Positions 46,592 to 58,800 of a stretch of DNA of 64,000 bases are shown piece after piece. This DNA comes from Mucidula mucida. Taxonomy: Eukaryota; Basidiomycota; Agaricomycetes; Agaricales; Physalacriaceae. The notes beneath the pieces are model-generated. The model was not told the DNA's origin. It saw only the letters and a list, made by a program, of their open reading frames with translations, and ran no database searches. Location of the stretch: NCBI GenBank assembly GCA_015501055.1, contig JADNYV010000002.1, forward strand, positions 744,001 to 808,000, read 5' to 3'. The translations under genes and the position numbers were made by a program. Within the stretch, counting starts at the first letter, position 1. Every line of letters begins with the position of its first letter.

Positions 46592-46870
46592 ATGCCCTTC
46601 AATGTTGGTCATCTCGTCCTTGCACTGTCCTAGTATTCTTTTGTCTTGCTAGTTATGCAGTCCTCTTCAGCGCGTTCCTGCCCTTGACTGGCATACTGGT
46701 GCTGGCCCTCCCCATATCTCCACCTGATTTCTCACCATTATCCCCATCAGATCCTCGATGTCCTCGCGAACGATACTCATTACAAGTACTTCGTCATCCT
46801 CCTCGTTCCCACCGGTGCATACTTTGTGATTGCAAACTGGGTCGGATGGCAATACTATCGCAATACCTGA
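46592..46870 (+). CDS. PIGY: GPI-GlcNAc transferase subunit PIG-Y
   Basis: A small two-helix subunit of the ER enzyme that starts GPI-anchor synthesis. The ATG at 46592 gives MPFNVGHLVLALS. The first membrane helix is VFFCLASYAVLFSAFLPLTG; after a loop (HYPHQILDVLANDTHYKYFV) the second is ILLVPTGAYFVIANWVGW, ending QYYRNT and TGA at 46868. The end resembles human PIG-Y (pattern P...Y.....W..W....R). Two frame changes are needed and they compensate: one base lost at 46629-46630 (CC for CCC) and one g gained in the C run at 46710-46713 (four for three). The repaired length is about 92 residues, right for the family. The name is a motif-level call. Confidence 0.65.
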
Positions 46871-46981
46871 TTTGTAAGTTCGAAAGCAATGCATAGATCA
46901 ATAGTGCTCATACTCGATACATAGCGCATATGTGGTGTACAGAATAAATAGTCCAGATAAATATAGCACTTCTCACGACGT

Positions 46982-49900
46982 TCAAGGAGACCTTCTACCT
47001 CGAGATTGCTCCGAGGATGGTTTCGACCTGTTTCGAACTTCTCGAAGCTCCAGCCATAGTTTGCTTGGTTCGTCTCCTCCAGCACTGACCGTACTCGGCG
47101 GAGCGGGAAATGCGCGTCGAGGACGTGGTGCAAGAGCTGATCTGCTTGAACGCGCGGGACTGGTTTCTCGAGTCGGTGGCGTAATCCTTGATCGCGGTGG
47201 GCTCGTTTCGGACCGTGGGTGAACAGGAAACAGCGATTTCCTGGAAGTGAAAGGGCGTGGCGGTGGACTCGGAGATTGCTCTCGTTCAGCTCTCGTTCGG
47301 AAAGCAGAGGGCGTCGAGGAGGAAAGATATTACGAAATGCGGGCGCAGCAGCTTCGGGTCTAGAAGGAGCTGGACGCGGTGTTGAGGCAGTTGGAAGGCG
47401 TAACAGACGCGCACGACTGGGAACAAAAATCAGTATTGGCAAGTCCAGATAATAGTTCACTTACTCCACTGCCTTTCTGGTGAGCTTGGTGCGATAAGCT
47501 TGCAACCAATCTTCCAAATATCTCGCTGAGTTGAGTCAGTATGCAATTCTGCTTGAGAACGGGCAGCAAATCACCGAGTGTATTCTTTCTATCCATATCC
47601 CTGGCTTTCTTCGCAAGCTGTGCTCGAGGCATTTGTTCAAGCCAGATCTTCCAAAATTTGGCCTTGATACGAGACGCGTTATAGTGTATGGCAGGAACAG
47701 ACTTGGTCCGAGCTTTCCAACGGTTCATGGCATTGCGCAACTCGTTCTTATGCGCCTGGAGAAGGAACTGATATTCCTGCAAAGAGAGTCAGTTGAAATC
47801 ATAACATCCAAGACATGCATACCAAAGGACGAAGCTGCACATCCTTAAACCTTTCCCTCCACTGCTCCCAGGCTCCAACAATCAGTGACAACTGTTTTTC
47901 ATCTTCAAGGCGCTTGAGTAAAAGTTGACGGTGCTTTGCTGCCCTGGTAGCGGTTAGCCAGTGATGGAACGCGCGACGAGTCAAATCTATATCAGATTGT
48001 CAGCCATACATTGCGTCTTACGAACTCAAGAAGGATTACCTTCGTCCTTCACTGCACGATAGCTAAACATGAGACTTTTGTCCTCTTCCACGCGAGTCCG
48101 GAGCCGCTTCCATTTATTGTACGCATTCCTTGAAAAATCAAAACAATCAGAATCCGCACGCCTCGGTTACAGAGCTACAAACATAAGGATCCCAACTTCA
48201 TAGTGTTGTATGACTTCGATTTCTTGTAGCTTCACGTCAATGACGCGATTAGTCCATTGAGTCAGCGACGAGCGGAGAATGCGCTATAACGCTTGTCACT
48301 GTAAAGTTGGTTGGGCGAGTGAAGGACACATACCTGTGCAATCCTCGTGGAAACCTGTTCTTCAGCCAGCCGGAATTGTCTTGAACGTTGAGCGCGTTGT
48401 TGCCACACTAACGAAAGCCGTCAGTCTTGACCGTAAGGGCTGATAAGACCTTACGTCTGAATAGTTTCCTGTTTTTCGTATAACTGAAGTTTTCAAGCTT
48501 GTGATCTAATCGTCGTTGTGCATATAGTAACTTCATCTTGCTCAGGGAGCGTCGCATTAAGAAGTAAGCCTCCATGAGGCGCGCTTTCTTCGCCAGTTTG
48601 AGCTGCTCGTGCCATCGGATGCGCCAAACCAGCATCATTCGCTGAGTGAGCTGGACAGAGTGCCGTTGAACAGCAAATTCATTTGCGTTCCGGTGAGTGG
48701 CAAGTGTTTGGCGCCATTGCTGGAAAGAGCTGACAGCGAGATGGAGCGACTGTGCAGAAAATCTTATTGCAAGATCTTTGAGAGTGTAAGAACGTGACAT
48801 GGAAGTTGAAAACAAAAGGTACCTTCGCGTTGGCGTTGTTGGTGTATTTTCCCTGTCCAAGTAAGCCAAACATGCTGTACAAGTCGCTTGGCTTTGACCC
48901 GCATGAGTAGACGGCCGCGCTCTCGAGCTTTCCAAACACGAGCAACTGCTCGCAGAAGCACATCGTCTTGACGGGCGATGTGCCGGTCTGCACGCCGCTC
49001 AAGTTGCTAACCGAGGCAAGAGAATCAGTGGTGCGTATGACAGTCGACGAGCATGCATACCCGAACATCAGCAACAGCTTGCTTCCATCTTCTGAATGTA
49101 TTCTTAAGAAGGCATAAATCAAAGTATGCGTCTGCAGCATAAAGATCGCGCCTGTTTGACATTAGCGAACGTATCAATTAGAAGCAGTTCTCGATACCTA
49201 CATTTGCTTCTGCCATTGGTTCATGACCTGTCGTTTCAACCTGTACCCAACCCTCTGCGCAATGGCGCGTTCCGCAATACGAAGTTGAGCCATTCGACGC
49301 CAGTGGTTCCAACAAGTCTCCGCCACTCTACCGATACCATTTTCGAGTACCTGGTCAGCCACATCCTCCAGACGGTCCACATCTATCAGTCTTTGTCTCC
49401 AACGCTGGAATATCCGCAAGACGAATCTCTTGTTGAAGTGCTGGTCAGAGAGATGTGACTGGTAAGACTGCCTCCATTTCGCCCACGCGTCTTTCCTCAG
49501 TCTTTGTTCCTGTGTTTTGCGTACCGTCTTCATTTTAGCGCGCATCGAATGACGCCAGTTGGCGTGCTGTTTAGAGACCAGACGTTTCTTCCATGCAGAA
49601 AACACTGCCTTGAGTAGTCGCCTGTCTGCTACGACCGCAACATTATCCAGTAATTGTTGGCGCGAGGCCAACTGATCACGCCAGCGTTGAAGATAGAGGC
49701 GTAATAGAAGGTTCTCCCGAGCTTCTTGAATCTGTTCATGTGTTGTCTATCCCACTAGTTAGAGTGATACCGCGAACGACAAAGTACAAGGACGTACGAT
49801 AATCCAGTCGAAACCTTGCTTCCAGACATCCCAGCACCGTTCAACTAAGCGTAGTCTGTAATATTCATCCGCGTCCTTTTCATCCTGGGTCATCCTAATC

Positions 49901-50820
49901 TTTTTCCACGCGTCATCATCATTAATGACACTATGTTTTGGGGGTGGTGGAATGGGTTTTTGTGCTGGACGTGGAGTTGACGGCGCGACCTTGGAACGAG
50001 GCACGACATCCGCCGACTGTCTTCCAACTAGAATATCGCGAGCAGCCGCGCGGTAAGACGGAGGGATAGTGGATGGTGGGCCGAAAAAATCTGCCGTTTC
50101 GCCTCCAGACGTCTCCGATTCGGGATGAACTTTGGTTCGTGGGATGATGTGGGGTATGGGCGCGGTAGAAACGGATTCGCCAAAATCTAGACCGAGCGAG
50201 TTGCTGGTCACGTCAGAATGAGCCGGCGGTGGAGGCTGACGTTGTCGTGCCCGTGCACGCGCCAACGCCGGGTGGAGATAGCTGGGTGTTGGCTTCGACG
50301 ATTCTGGAAATGTGGCCTCTGAGACCGAGTCGTTATCATGAGAGTGCACCGTAAAGCTGTCGTCGTCGCGTATGACAGGTGGTGGGTTTCTGGGCATGGG
50401 TCGTCGTGGAATTTGTGCTCGCGGAGGAGGCTGAGAAGGTCGCGGAGTGGGTGCTGCTGCACTAGACGAGCGATATCCATGCTGCTTCTTCACCATTGCC
50501 CACTTGTCCACCCAGTTCCTGCCCTTCAGAGTGCCTAACTTGAGCAATTTTCCATAGTAGACAACCTCGTGAGGATCCAGACCGCGCTCCTGGAGAATGT
50601 CGTTATAAGCCTTGAAGACGGTGAGAAAAGTCGTCGCTGCCTCTCCTGCGCGCGCAATAATGGCATCCAAGAGCTCGACATCGTCTGTTGTGAGGGCCGT
50701 TAATTCTGGCACAGGTGCGGTGTTGCGCGACGTCGCCAGCGATGCCGCCGAAACCGACTCGGATATGTCATGAGGGATTCGCGCGGGAGGAGAGGAGCGA
50801 GTCGGTCGAAAAGCACACAT
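46982..50820 (-). CDS. SFI1: Sfi1-like spindle pole body protein with centrin-binding repeats
   Basis: A filament protein of the half-bridge that binds centrin. ATG at 50820 (MCAFRPTRSSPPARIPHDIS). An N-terminal conserved helical domain follows (DVELLDAIIARAGEAATTFL to WAMVKKQHGYRSS), then a proline-rich linker, then from 49880 at least 15 tandem helices with the Sfi1 signature of a spaced Trp and basic residues: CWDVWKQGF, YLQRWRDQL, VFSAWKKRL, AWAKWRQSY, IFQRWRQRL, CWNHWRRMA, QWQKQM and others down to FWKIWLEQMPRAQLAKKARD. The C-terminus is Arg/Ser/Pro-rich, ending WLELREVRNRSK...RGRRSP with TGA at 46984-46982. The frame used by this tail joins the preceding one only if one base is added near 47290. 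Many short introns separate the repeats. Confidence 0.88.
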
Positions 50821-50967
50821 AGCCTATGCTGCATGCATGATGGACACGGACAACACGCCGATCGTTGACAAACAATAAAACGTGACGGCGCGCTTTGTTT
50901 GGCGGGTCACGTTCTACTCATACACAGTCTCTATAATTACATTGTACAGAATCCTCCGAAATAACCA

Positions 50968-52370
50968 TTAGAAATGCATCTGCACAGCCAGACTAGCCGG
51001 CGCTTCGTTAGGACAGTATGGACATTTCACTCGTCTTAAACAATCAGTTGATGAGTGGCATTTCAACATTGCTACTCACCCTCCTTGACCCCCAGGCTTG
51101 CTCAGCTTCTGCAGACTGTCCCGTGCTATCACATGGCCACAGGTCATCATCATGGGAGGATTCTCTGGTGTCGACTGCTCCTTTGATACCGGACATGTAA
51201 ATATCGAATGATATGTATTCTCTGGCGGTATAGGGATCTCAATCTGTCAGAGATAGTCAGCCAGCAAGTCCAAAGCACGTAAAGAAATAAGCCTTACAGG
51301 AAGTTCATTGGATTGACTCCATTCATTCTTCGTTTCTCGAAGAACGCGTCTTCCTTTCTCTATCCTGGCAAGAGACCCGGCCGCACCAATTTGGGTTACA
51401 ACGCTCAGCGGTATTTGCTTGCTCATTCCCATACTTGCACAATACTCCTTTTCAAAGAGAGGTTCCAAGTCCCTGTGCAGAGTAGGCGCTGCAAGGTCAG
51501 CGTATGGTGATTCTTGTAATCGTGACAAAGGCAGATAAGCGATGCATGCTAGCAGGCGCTTGAATTCAGTATCGTGCTCGTGGAAGAAGGGGCCCAGCGA
51601 AGTATGAGCGTATGCGATTGCCTGTACCGGATTGGGTGGATGCGAGGACAGAAGAAGTCTCATGAATTGAGATCGATGTAGGTAGAACTCTAGCGGTGAC
51701 GAGCGCTCTCGAAGGAATGTTCTATGTTCTTGGACCCAACTGAAGCGACAATTAGCGGACAAGGATCGGGTAAATGCTTCAGGAAACAGTTTACACAAGT
51801 GCAGGCGTGATGTCTTGGTTCTGGAGAGCTCTCAGGATTCGGTGAAGATTCTGAAATTGTGTTCGAATCTCTTCAGGTATAGTGATGCTGGATTCCTGGT
51901 GCATGGTCAAGTTATAACAGCCTAGACTACTACCAAGGACACGTACTTGCAACAGAGTTTCCGCGGCATCAAATTGACCAGTTCGTAGCAAGTGCAAGGC
52001 AACTGTCCTCTCCAAAGCGAGTCTGCTTTCGTCTGATGAGAAGAGGTCAGGATATGAGGGTAAGGGAACGGGAAATTTCTGGTGCGAATCAATATTGATT
52101 CCAGGAATATACAGATGACTCAACCTTGTCCAAGGTCTTTCCAAGTCGGGACATAGCTGAGTAGACCTCCTTCTGGTGCTCGTCGATATCCTTCTTTTTG
52201 GCCTCGATAATGCGCAACACTTGAGATGGATCTATTGCTCCCGCCTCTTTGAGCGACTCAAGGCTGTCGACCAGGCCAGAGATCGAGTCAGATATAGACG
52301 GATATTTGCCCTTTCCATCAAGCGGTGTTACTTTTTCGAGTTTGGCGAGTTCCTTGAGAGACGCCTCCAT
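50968..52370 (-). CDS. RMD5: GID/CTLH E3 ligase RING subunit Rmd5/Gid2
   Basis: A catalytic subunit of the ubiquitin ligase that degrades gluconeogenic enzymes in yeast. ATG at 52370 ([20 protein letters not shown]). The LisH/CTLH part includes [20 protein letters not shown] and [20 protein letters not shown], and the CRA segment is [20 protein letters not shown]. The RING at the C-terminus reads [39 protein letters not shown] and KCPYCP, an incomplete zinc ligand set as usual for this family. It ends QMHF with TAA at 50970-50968. All introns keep frame. It is divergent from the NSA1 gene, with about 92 bases between the start codons. Confidence 0.92.
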
Positions 52371-52462
52371 GGTCTGTCATGCACGTAGGAATGTAATGTC
52401 AAGTCTAGATCGGGCCGAGTGATCCGAGTTTCCAATTTTTTACAACTTGAGCAGATACCACC

Positions 52463-53887
52463 ATGCCTCGATTCGTTACTGGCGACAGCTTAGGCAATAT
52501 AAAAGCAGTGGATTTCAATCAGAAATCTACTCCTACTATCCATGACCTAGGCTCGTCTGCATCAGCACCGAAACGCGATGGCCACAACCCAAGTTTCGTA
52601 GCACAGTTAGCTGCAAAACGAGTGGATGGTTCGACCTGGGTGAGCCTTGCCTGATGTGAAATCAACAGCCCCAATAACCCAAGCAAAGGTCGCCGCTGGT
52701 TACTCGGATGGTGCTGCAGCGCTGTTTACACTACAAGAAAATTCTCTCATCAAGAAATACGAGTGGTCAGAACCTCGCACGAAGTTAAAACACTCATACG
52801 TTGGAATCTCTGTATCTCCACAGTGAGTATACAGTTAATTTGTAGTCGTCAATACTTACTACGATAGAGGAATCTTCACTTGCACGAGCAACGGCTCGCT
52901 GAGGCGGACTCCATTGGATGCATCTGAAGCGTCTCCAGAGTCATATTCCGCCTCTCTACCAACGCGCCTAGCTGCTTGGCGTATGCCCACTGATCCTCAA
53001 ACCTTTTCCTATGGTGGAGATGAGGTTGACGTCTCTGTATGGAACACTGAGCGAGCGTTCCAATCAGCAGACTCATCCAAAAAGAGAAAACACAATGAAC
53101 TATTCTCCGGAGAAGTTTGGAGAGCAAAAAATGCAAGTGGTCTTCAGCTGGGAGTACACTCTCTCATAATCTTTGCTCAGGTTCCCCATAATAATCTCCA
53201 ACTGAGGCAACCTGTCCGAATCACCGCAATATCACATGTATCCCCGACCAATATTCTCGCTGGAACGCAACTTGGGTCTCTCAAACGATACGACATACGC
53301 GCGGCTCGCAAGCCTGTATCAGATTGGGAAAAGGTCTTTACTGGTAATACAGTCACTACCGTTGAAACCGGATTTTCAGACCAGTCCGTCAACGCGCTTC
53401 GTACATGTCTTCTGTTGTTGACATCTTTATAGCGAGGCTTTTCTCAGCGACAATAGTAACAAAATGGCTGCTATTGATCTTCGAAACGGGCGTATCTTGT
53501 ACCGTTACGATGGTGAGTCCCAATGAGCGCTATTCTTAGACATCATTGAAGAATTGCATAGGGATATCCGGTGCTGTGAGGTCTATAGCGGTTGCGCCCA
53601 CCCTGGTAGCATCAGTGTCGTTCGATCATTACTATCGGTTCCACAGCACTTCACCCCCTCCTCCACAACCCGGTCAGAATACACAGAATAGAGGCAAGGT
53701 TCTGGACAAGGTTTATTCACAATCTGCCCCAACGGTCATCGTCTGGGATCAAGAATCGACAAAATCTCAACACACAACCTTCAATACGGAGGACGACGAA
53801 GTATGGGATGGTATGCAGAATGTCGGTGAAGGCGACGACGAGGAAGAAGAAGCTCCAAGAAGACGCAAAAATATAAAAGTAACTTAG
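52463..53887 (+). CDS. NSA1: 60S ribosome biogenesis WD-repeat protein Nsa1/WDR74
   Basis: ATG at 52463 (MPRFVTGDSLGNIKAVDFNQ). A seven-blade beta-propeller protein of early pre-60S particles. Segments: AKVAAGYSDGAAALFTLQEN, GIFTCTSNGSLRRTPL, KKRKHNELFSGEVWRAKN, PVRITAISHVSPTNILAGTQ, LGSLKRYDIRAARKPVSDWE, FLSDNSNKMAAIDLRNGRIL and AVRSIAVAPTLVASVSFDHY. The C-terminus is acidic then basic (EGDDEEEEAPRRRKNIKVT) and ends TAG at 53885. This is the usual Nsa1 layout with a disordered nucleolar tail. Six introns keep frame. It shares a short divergent promoter with RMD5. Confidence 0.9.
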
Positions 53888-54129
53888 CGGACAGATTGAT
53901 GTTCAATGTCAATTCATTCCTTGAACAACTCGTAAATTAAGCACTGCTGTAACATTAGTACGAAGTAGACTACTAGAGTGTACTGGGGGTGGTAATAGTA
54001 TGTGTCCGTGAGGGAATGGAGACTACTCGATACAATCCAAATGAGAAAAAACAAGGAAAGGCGAAGCTAGATCCTTCGATACAAAGACGTCAATGGTCGT
54101 GAATATGGTCGTTAAACATTGACCGGCAA

Positions 54130-55383
54130 TTATAGAAGAGCGCCTAGGACGGCAGCGAGCGTCGCGAACATAATGCCTGCACCGATGTTGCTTCCAGAAG
54201 CGCCATCGGTGTTGGACGTCGCACCCGTGGCTCCGGTGCCATTGATTTCAGCAGCCTTCTGCTTGAAAGCGTCGAAGGTGTTGCCAGTGGTCGGTGCGTT
54301 CGCAGAAAACACCATGCCCTGACCACAGTGGCCTGTTTGGCGACAGTAAGCCCAGATAGGCTTGGTCTGGAAAGGAGATCAGCATGAATCAAAAGAAAGC
54401 GCGAAGTCATCACATACGTCGTTGACCTGAACAGTGTACGTCGGGAATGAGGTTGTGCCAGCGGCAACGGCCATGCTGGGAACGAAATGAGACGGGAGAA
54501 CGGATAACGATATGCAACGACTTACAAGCCAGAGTCAAAGCCGGTAGAATCACTGGTCAAAGAAAGAGCTCTGCAAGGTTGCGCGAAGCTCGAAGCGGTG
54601 ACAGTGTGGTTCTTGGTGCGGAACTCAAAGGTAATGGTGTCCCCAACATCGGCGGTAATATTGGAGGGATCATAGGTGAGCTTGCCATCACCACCAACGA
54701 TAACCTTGTGGTTTGTGCCAGACGAAGACGAAGAGCCAGAGGTAGATGTCGGCGCTGTCGTTGAATACGTCGTGGTCGCGACTGAACCAGAGACAGTGAC
54801 AGTGGCAGTTACAGTGACGATGGAAGTGGCGGCCCCGGTGGTGGAAGAGGTATCCGTGGCGTTCCCTCCCGTTGCAGTCGACTTGAACTGGTCAAACTTG
54901 TCGCCGGGGTTGACAGCGAAAACCATGCCCTGCTGACAGTGATTGCCTTGACGGCAGTACACCCACGTAGGGTCCGTGTCGGAGACGAGGAGATTCGCTT
55001 GAGGGAAGTTGTCAGTCACTGAGTCCGCCACGGGAATGCTAGCATAACGCGTCAGTTCACGTTGACATAGATTATTGTTAAAAGAACTCACAAGCCAGTA
55101 TCAAAGCCGTTGTCTAAAGGTGAGCAGGGCTCGGCCAGACTAGACTGAGTGACGGTGTGGTTCTTCTGCTGGAACTGGAAGATGATAACATCGTTGACAT
55201 TGGCATTCTGTTCGACGACGCGTTAGCAGGCTGATCGGCGGTTTTACAGGATCGACATACGACAGATTCTGGATCGAATTTGAGGACGCCAGGTCCACCA
55301 ACTTTGACAATAATGTCTGCTGCGAGCGCAGTTGCACAAAGGCTGAGGGCGGCGGCCGAGGAGAATATGGAGAATCGAGGCAT
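54130..55383 (-). CDS. Secreted protein with two cupredoxin domains and a GPI-anchor signal
   Basis: ATG at 55383 gives a signal peptide (MPRFSIFSSAAALSLCATALA). Domain 1: DIIVKVGGPGVLKFDPES, VIIFQFQQKNHTVTQSSLAE and VYCRQGNHCQQGMVFAVNPG. A Thr/Ser-rich linker follows (TTGAATSIVTVTATVTVSG). Domain 2: HKVIVGGDGKLTYDPSNI, DTITFEFRTKNHTVTASSFA and AYCRQTGHCGQGMVFSANA. In each domain NHTV and the YCxxxxHCxxGM group supply the His, Cys, His, Met set of a type 1 copper site. The protein ends IGAGIMFATLAAVLGALL (TAA at 54132-54130), a GPI-anchor type tail. The two domains look like an internal duplication. The reading is continuous through six introns. It is a paralogue of the single-domain gene at 25627. 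The in vivo role is unknown. Confidence 0.9.
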
Positions 55384-55495
55384 TTCGCAAGGGAAAATGG
55401 ACGTGTAAGTTCGTAAAAAAGGGGGGAAACGTCTGAGCGTTGAGAGTGGGAGGAAGACAAGGATGAAAATGCCTCATCGTCCTCGCCGTGGGTGG

Positions 55496-55502
55496 TTTTA
55501 TA
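55496..55502 (-). promoter_or_regulatory. TATA box of the two-domain cupredoxin gene
   Basis: The minus strand reads TATAAAA here, about 113 bases before the ATG at 55383, a normal distance and orientation for a fungal core promoter. Confidence 0.6.
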
Positions 55503-55652
55503 TGGCAGTCAGAGAACAATGAAAGAACATGAAAGGAGATCGGAATTCAGGGACGAATTGATCGCCTTCCTAATGCGGATACTCGTCCATTGTTCTTTTG
55601 TTGGGACAGCCAACAATGGTCATAGCGGACCATTCACGAGTCATTGTTCGTG

Positions 55653-55682
55653 GCCAATCATAACGTTGTTTTTCTGATTGGC
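55653..55682. promoter_or_regulatory. Inverted CCAAT pair upstream of the two-domain cupredoxin gene
   Basis: GCCAATCA (55653-55660) and TGATTGGC (55675-55682) are perfect reverse complements 14 bases apart, each carrying a CCAAT box. They lie about 160 bases upstream of the TATA box. The single-domain cupredoxin gene has a similar palindromic CCAAT arrangement (25250-25309). Confidence 0.5.
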
Positions 55683-55874
55683 TTTGTCAACGACCAAGCG
55701 TACCAACAGAACGGAATCAACGACACACTCCCTCCTCTGGTTTTCCTTTCAATCAGCATGTTCAATGTTGTGTACATTAGAGTAAATACTAATTTGGCTA
55801 CATATATTGTACAAAGGTAAATGTGTGGTTCATACATCCAAATCTAGTCCATGTAGACCCCAATGACACAACGT

Positions 55875-58800
55875 TTATGGCCGCCCTGTATGCAAGAGCT
55901 CTCTCAGGTTACTCGACAACTCTGGAATGGCAATAGTAGCGGGCTTGTCTGCATTGCCGCGGTGGCGAAGACCCTTTGGCACGTACGCATCATCTGCCTG
56001 TCGTCGGTCGATGTCTGCCACTAGCTGTGCAAACGATAGGAACAAGACCTCCGCTTGTGCCAGAGTGGAATCCAGTTCAATGGTCATGCTGAGTTCATTG
56101 CAATACTAGAGAAATTTCAGTTTCATCGAGAACAAAAGCATTATGATGTACCTTCAATATTTCGTCGAACTACCAAAAAACCGGTGGTCAGCACGACAAA
56201 TCAGGCCAGAGAAAAGGCTGCGTACCTCCACCAGATATCGTAATATCATATCTCTATGAGACTCTAACACCGCAAGCGCAACGAAGAGGACAAAATCGTT
56301 GCTGTAGTAGTCAGTCCACAAGACCTCCCATAATCGCAAGACATCATCAAAAGCAAATTCTCGTTTGAAGGCAATGAGAACCCATCTATGTACCTCGTCA
56401 ATACATTGTGTCACTGAGGAGAAACGACTTACCGGAAGCAGAAGAACAGGTTCAACCCATCGGCTTTTTCTAGATGTCGGTATAGTTCTGGATCCATCAT
56501 ACCGATGAGTTGTTGGAGAGTAAGGAGTTGTTTCTTCATGCCGCTTTGATCTCGAAGAAAGTTTTGTTTCTTGAAGGGCATGTTAGCCATATGTGAAGCA
56601 GGATAGACAATCATACCATGCGATGCATATATTCAACGAAACACCAAAACGTCAACTCTTCGTCAGCTTCCATTACGACGTAAATGGGAGCGCATAGATC
56701 TGACATCCCCTGGACATAGCCTACATGGAACAAAGCTTAGCGTGGCGCCATCAAAACGAGGCTGCACTCACCCAATTCCTTCTCGTAGAAATTATATGAT
56801 AGAAGAATAGCGGATAAACGGTCAATATGTTCATTACTGGGCGATTGGGCGCCGATATCGCTCATATTCGGTGATATTATGGAGTATCGTTTGGCACGTT
56901 CCTTCTCACTGTCACCACCTTTAGTCGGTGTCGGTGACGTTGATCGTGGCGTCGAGAAGAGTGGTTGGTTGCGATCCGTTCGGCGACAGTCGACATCAAT
57001 GCGGTGTCGTTCCTGTAGATAGTTTAGCACCAAGATGACCATCAGCTACACAATATCTACCTCCAAGACATCCTGGCGATCAAAGACCTCTGGTACCCCG
57101 CACCATTCATCCTTGACAGATTGGTATTGCTTCCTCTTATTGTCCCAGTTTCGGGACCTCTCTTCCGATGTGACGTCCCAGTCGAGGACGCCTAAGAGGA
57201 AGGGCCATACAGTTTTCCTGAATTTACCGCGTGGGGAAATGCCCCTTCTGAATACCTCTCTGCGCATTTGCTCTATCCTGATAGTTGGTCGGCCATCAGG
57301 AGCGAACCACTGCATCCATTGGATCTCGTTCACAGGCTGAGATGGGTTTCGAGAGGACTTGGGGGTCGGTAAGTTGGCGGTAGAATGTAGCAGTTCAAAG
57401 ATGCCCAACGTGGACGATTCTTCAGCAAGATTGGAAGACGAGTTAGGCAACGCTTGAGCTTCCTGTCTGCGAGCACGTTCTCCTTCCTCTGCAACGATTC
57501 GGGCCCAACGAGCAAGATATACCCTCGCGCTTTCGAACTCTCCAACACCACCTTTCTCCACCCAGCTACCCCAAGTCGACTCCCCATTAGCATTGACTAA
57601 GCTCTTGACTGGATCCGGGAGATGGGGAACTATAGGCTTTGCGAGAGGATGCGATAGAATGTTCTGTGCGGCATGACGAGTAGCTCGAGTGATATTGGAG
57701 AAAGATTGAAGAAGGGCTGCTCTTGCTTGAGATGGAGATTGAGGATTAGCTGTTGGCGACGCGAGAGATCGGTGAAGAACAGAGGAACGATGCGAGTATG
57801 GATTGGGAGGGATGGGAGATGACATGGAAAGCGGACGGGGGCGGCGGTGGGCGGGGACAGGTGAATGAGAACCAGCGTACGAGGACTGGGCAAGTATGTC
57901 ATCGACGGCATCATCTTCAAACAGCTGTACAGAATGAGTCTCGATGTCGGCCCGCGATGGATCAATGAGAAAGAGTGAAGGTTGCAAGTTGGAGCGGAGA
58001 ATATGGGCGTAAGAGCGTAGACGGGCCAGAAGGTTGTCACCGCCCCATGCTGTGGCAGCGTTTGTGGAGTGTGATGCAAGTGAGGGCGCAGGTGGCGGTG
58101 GATAAGATGCTATACTATTCCGCTTTGATCTGCCATTGACAGCCTGCGGGGACGGAACCGTGAAGGAGCGTGACTCTTCATCATGAAAGTAGAGAGTCGG
58201 CAGAGTGTCTCCATTAATGAGATTAATGCCAACGGATCCATCTAGAAGGAATGAGTTTAATGGATGTCAATGAATGGATACAACCGTACGCCACGACGAG
58301 AAGGATGGTGGATACAGCACCAGAGAGTATATGGAAGTCAGGGGAACCGAGAACGCATAGGACTCGGGGCGCTGTGTTGGTAGATCGATGAGAACAACAT
58401 CTAGGCATGCAATGAGCAGAGTACGATGGTGGGAGACTAGACAGACCATCGTCTTCGTCGTCCAAGGGTGCCCTTTCCTCGATCTTGACGAATTTGTCCC
58501 ATTCGTCGGTACCCTTCTCATTGAGGAGTGTCTCCGGAATCCATGCGAGTAGATATGTTGGATTGGCTGCTTCCTGCATGTTTTCTAGAATCAGTCGGGA
58601 GGAGGCAAGCATGGCACACACCCGCTTGACTAGGGCCACAAATCCAGGAATGTTATCCCGTGCATAGGCGGTTGGGTTGACATAGACCTTGGACTTTGAG
58701 TAAACTAGTCGGTATCTGTCCTCCTCCAACGCGCGGAACGTTGAGGCGGGAGCGCTGACTGTACGCTTTATTTCGACCATGGAGCCAGACTGTAAGAGGT

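Noticed and set aside
1690..47291. Programmed frameshifting or RNA editing as the cause of the many frame breaks
   Set aside because: Breaks occur in unrelated genes, in both directions, without a common slippery site or downstream structure; sequence error is simpler.
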